Positions 30,581 through 31,558 of a DNA stretch of 31,558 nt are shown here, in pieces (within the stretch, counting starts at the first letter, position 1; the number at the start of each line of letters is the position of its first letter). The DNA is from Gammaproteobacteria bacterium (GTDB lineage Bacteria > Pseudomonadota > Gammaproteobacteria > Steroidobacterales > BM003): positions 1 through 31,558 of the forward strand of contig JAPHSC010000283.1 in the NCBI GenBank assembly GCA_026193125.1. Direction: 5' to 3'. The notes beneath the pieces were generated by a model. The model saw nothing but the letters and a program-made list of their open reading frames with translations, searched no databases and was not told the DNA's origin. A program made the position numbers and the translations under genes.

Positions 30581-31558
30581 CTAGCGGAAGCCGTTGATCA
30601 ACACGATCACCACTGCCACCGGAGCGACATAACGCGCCATGAATCTCCACCCGGTGTAGAACCAGGAAGGGCCAGAGGAAATCTCCCCTTCCATCGCCTT
30701 GGACGGCATGATCCAGCCGGCGAACACCAATATAAGCAATCCAGCCACGGGCAACATGACGTTGGAGACTGCGAAGTCAATCAGGTCAAAAGGCGTCTTG
30801 TCCTTGAACATATCGATAAAGCCCAGCGGCCGCACATCCTGCCAGATATTGAAGGAAAACACCGTGGCCAGGCCCACCAGCCAGGCTGCGAAACCCGCCA
30901 CCACCGCCGCTACGGGGCGCCGCGCGTCGGCATGCTCCTCGGCCCAGGACACGATGGGCTCAAGCATCGCGATAGACGAGGTAAGCGCCGCAAACATCAG
31001 TAAAACGAAAAACAGCGGCGCCACAATAGTGCCACCGGGCATTTGACCAAAGGCCACCGGAAGCGTGACAAAAATCAGCCCCGGCCCCTCACCCGGGCTC
31101 TGGAAATTGGCAAACACCAGGGGGAACACCACCAGGCCTGCAACCAGGGCAACCAGGGTGTCGCCACCGGCGATAATGCCGGACATGCGGGGAATGGACT
31201 CTCCCCTGGACAGATAGGCACCGTAGGTGATCATGGTTCCCGCGCCGACTGCTGTAGAGAATAGCGCCTGGCCAACTGCAGCCATAACCACCTGGGGCGT
31301 TATCTTGCTGAAGTCAGGGGTAAAGAGAAATTCCACCGCGCCCGCAAAATCGCCCACCACGGCGGCATAGAACATCATCAACACCAGCAAAACAAACAGG
31401 GCGGGCATCAGCACATCAGCGGCCATTTCGATGCCGCGCTTCACACCCCTGGCAACGATCCACACCGTCGCGACCATGAATGCGGCATGCCACGCCATCA
31501 ACTCCAGCGGATCCTCCAGCAGAGCGGCAAATATTGCCGCAGCCTGCTCGCCGCCGGC
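30581..31558 (-). CDS. Sodium:neurotransmitter symporter (SNF) family, 5' end outside window
   Basis: About 325 C-terminal codons of a transporter; the frame stays open to the window edge, and the segment LLEDPLELMAWH just before the end is in keeping with an internal loop of SNF proteins. Family signs are VGQALFSTAVGAGTMITYGAYLSRGESIP, the substrate/sodium-site region ALTSSIAMLEPIVSW and several later helices. SNF transporters import amino acids or other amines with sodium. At least eight hydrophobic segments are visible. It precedes the PNPOx-like gene by 12 bases. Confidence 0.93.
   Translation of the reverse strand, partial: AGGEQAAAIFAALLEDPLELMAWHAAFMVATVWIVARGVKRGIEMAADVLMPALFVLLVLMMFYAAVVGDFAGAVEFLFTPDFSKITPQVVMAAVGQALFSTAVGAGTMITYGAYLSRGESIPRMSGIIAGGDTLVALVAGLVVFPLVFANFQSPGEGPGLIFVTLPVAFGQMPGGTIVAPLFFVLLMFAALTSSIAMLEPIVSWAEEHADARRPVAAVVAGFAAWLVGLATVFSFNIWQDVRPLGFIDMFKDKTPFDLIDFAVSNVMLPVAGLLILVFAGWIMPSKAMEGEISSGPSWFYTGWRFMARYVAPVAVVIVLINGFR

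Noticed and set aside
1..31558. tRNA or rRNA genes, CRISPR arrays, insertion sequences, integrase or phage genes
   Set aside because: None was recognised on either strand by reading; a covariance-model search would be needed to exclude small RNAs.

Overview
This window looks like a chromosomal segment of a free-living Gammaproteobacterium, plausibly a marine one. That is inferred from gene content only: a class I polyhydroxyalkanoate (PHA) set, a RimB-RimK module, formate-tetrahydrofolate ligase, an NnrU-family membrane protein and a sodium-coupled symporter. No rRNA or tRNA gene, CRISPR array, transposase, integrase or phage gene was recognised. Most genes belong to known families, so the unusual signals lie mainly in regulation and in a few active sites.

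Layout. 1-991 is the 3' part of a TolC/NodT-type outer-membrane efflux gene. 1013-4502 holds a classical SDR dehydrogenase, an anchored cupin protein, a second SDR lacking the catalytic lysine, and a third SDR that ends the PHA block. 4541-7423 is the PHA block on the minus strand: phasin, then regulator PhaR, class I synthase PhaC and a PhaB/FabG-like reductase. A strong terminator separates the phasin gene from the rest. 7727-9463 carries an MBL hydrolase and a divergent NnrU-like protein. 9472-13934 is a minus-strand run: CPBP protease, MscS channel, DUF6122-like membrane protein, patatin-like phospholipase, HIT protein and META lipoprotein. 14265-16604 has divergent pdxH and fhs. 16623-21001 has gamma-glutamyltransferase, a divergent FAD amine oxidase and an orphan PAS histidine kinase. 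21059-25548 has a small heat-shock protein, a cysteine-synthase-like enzyme and an M1 aminopeptidase, followed by a REP-like palindromic element. 25736-28421 is a compact minus-strand module: small acidic protein, RimB-like protease, RimK and an AstE/AspA-like deacylase. 28606-31558 has a rhomboid, a cysteine-containing small protein, a second PNPOx-like flavoprotein and the 3' part of an SNF symporter.

How the genes may work together. PhaB-like, PhaC, PhaP and PhaR make and control carbon-storage granules. Sites of the type TGC-N3-GCA cover the phasin core promoter, and a 12-base string from that promoter recurs upstream of the lysine-less SDR at 2785. This suggests, without proving, that the SDR and perhaps the neighbouring cupin/SDR pair belong to the PhaR regulon. 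The Rim module places a ligase that adds glutamates to ribosomal protein S6 beside a protease and a metallo-deacylase that could edit or remove that modification. A GC-rich hairpin with a T-rich tail just before the RimB ribosome-binding site could act as a terminator or attenuator.
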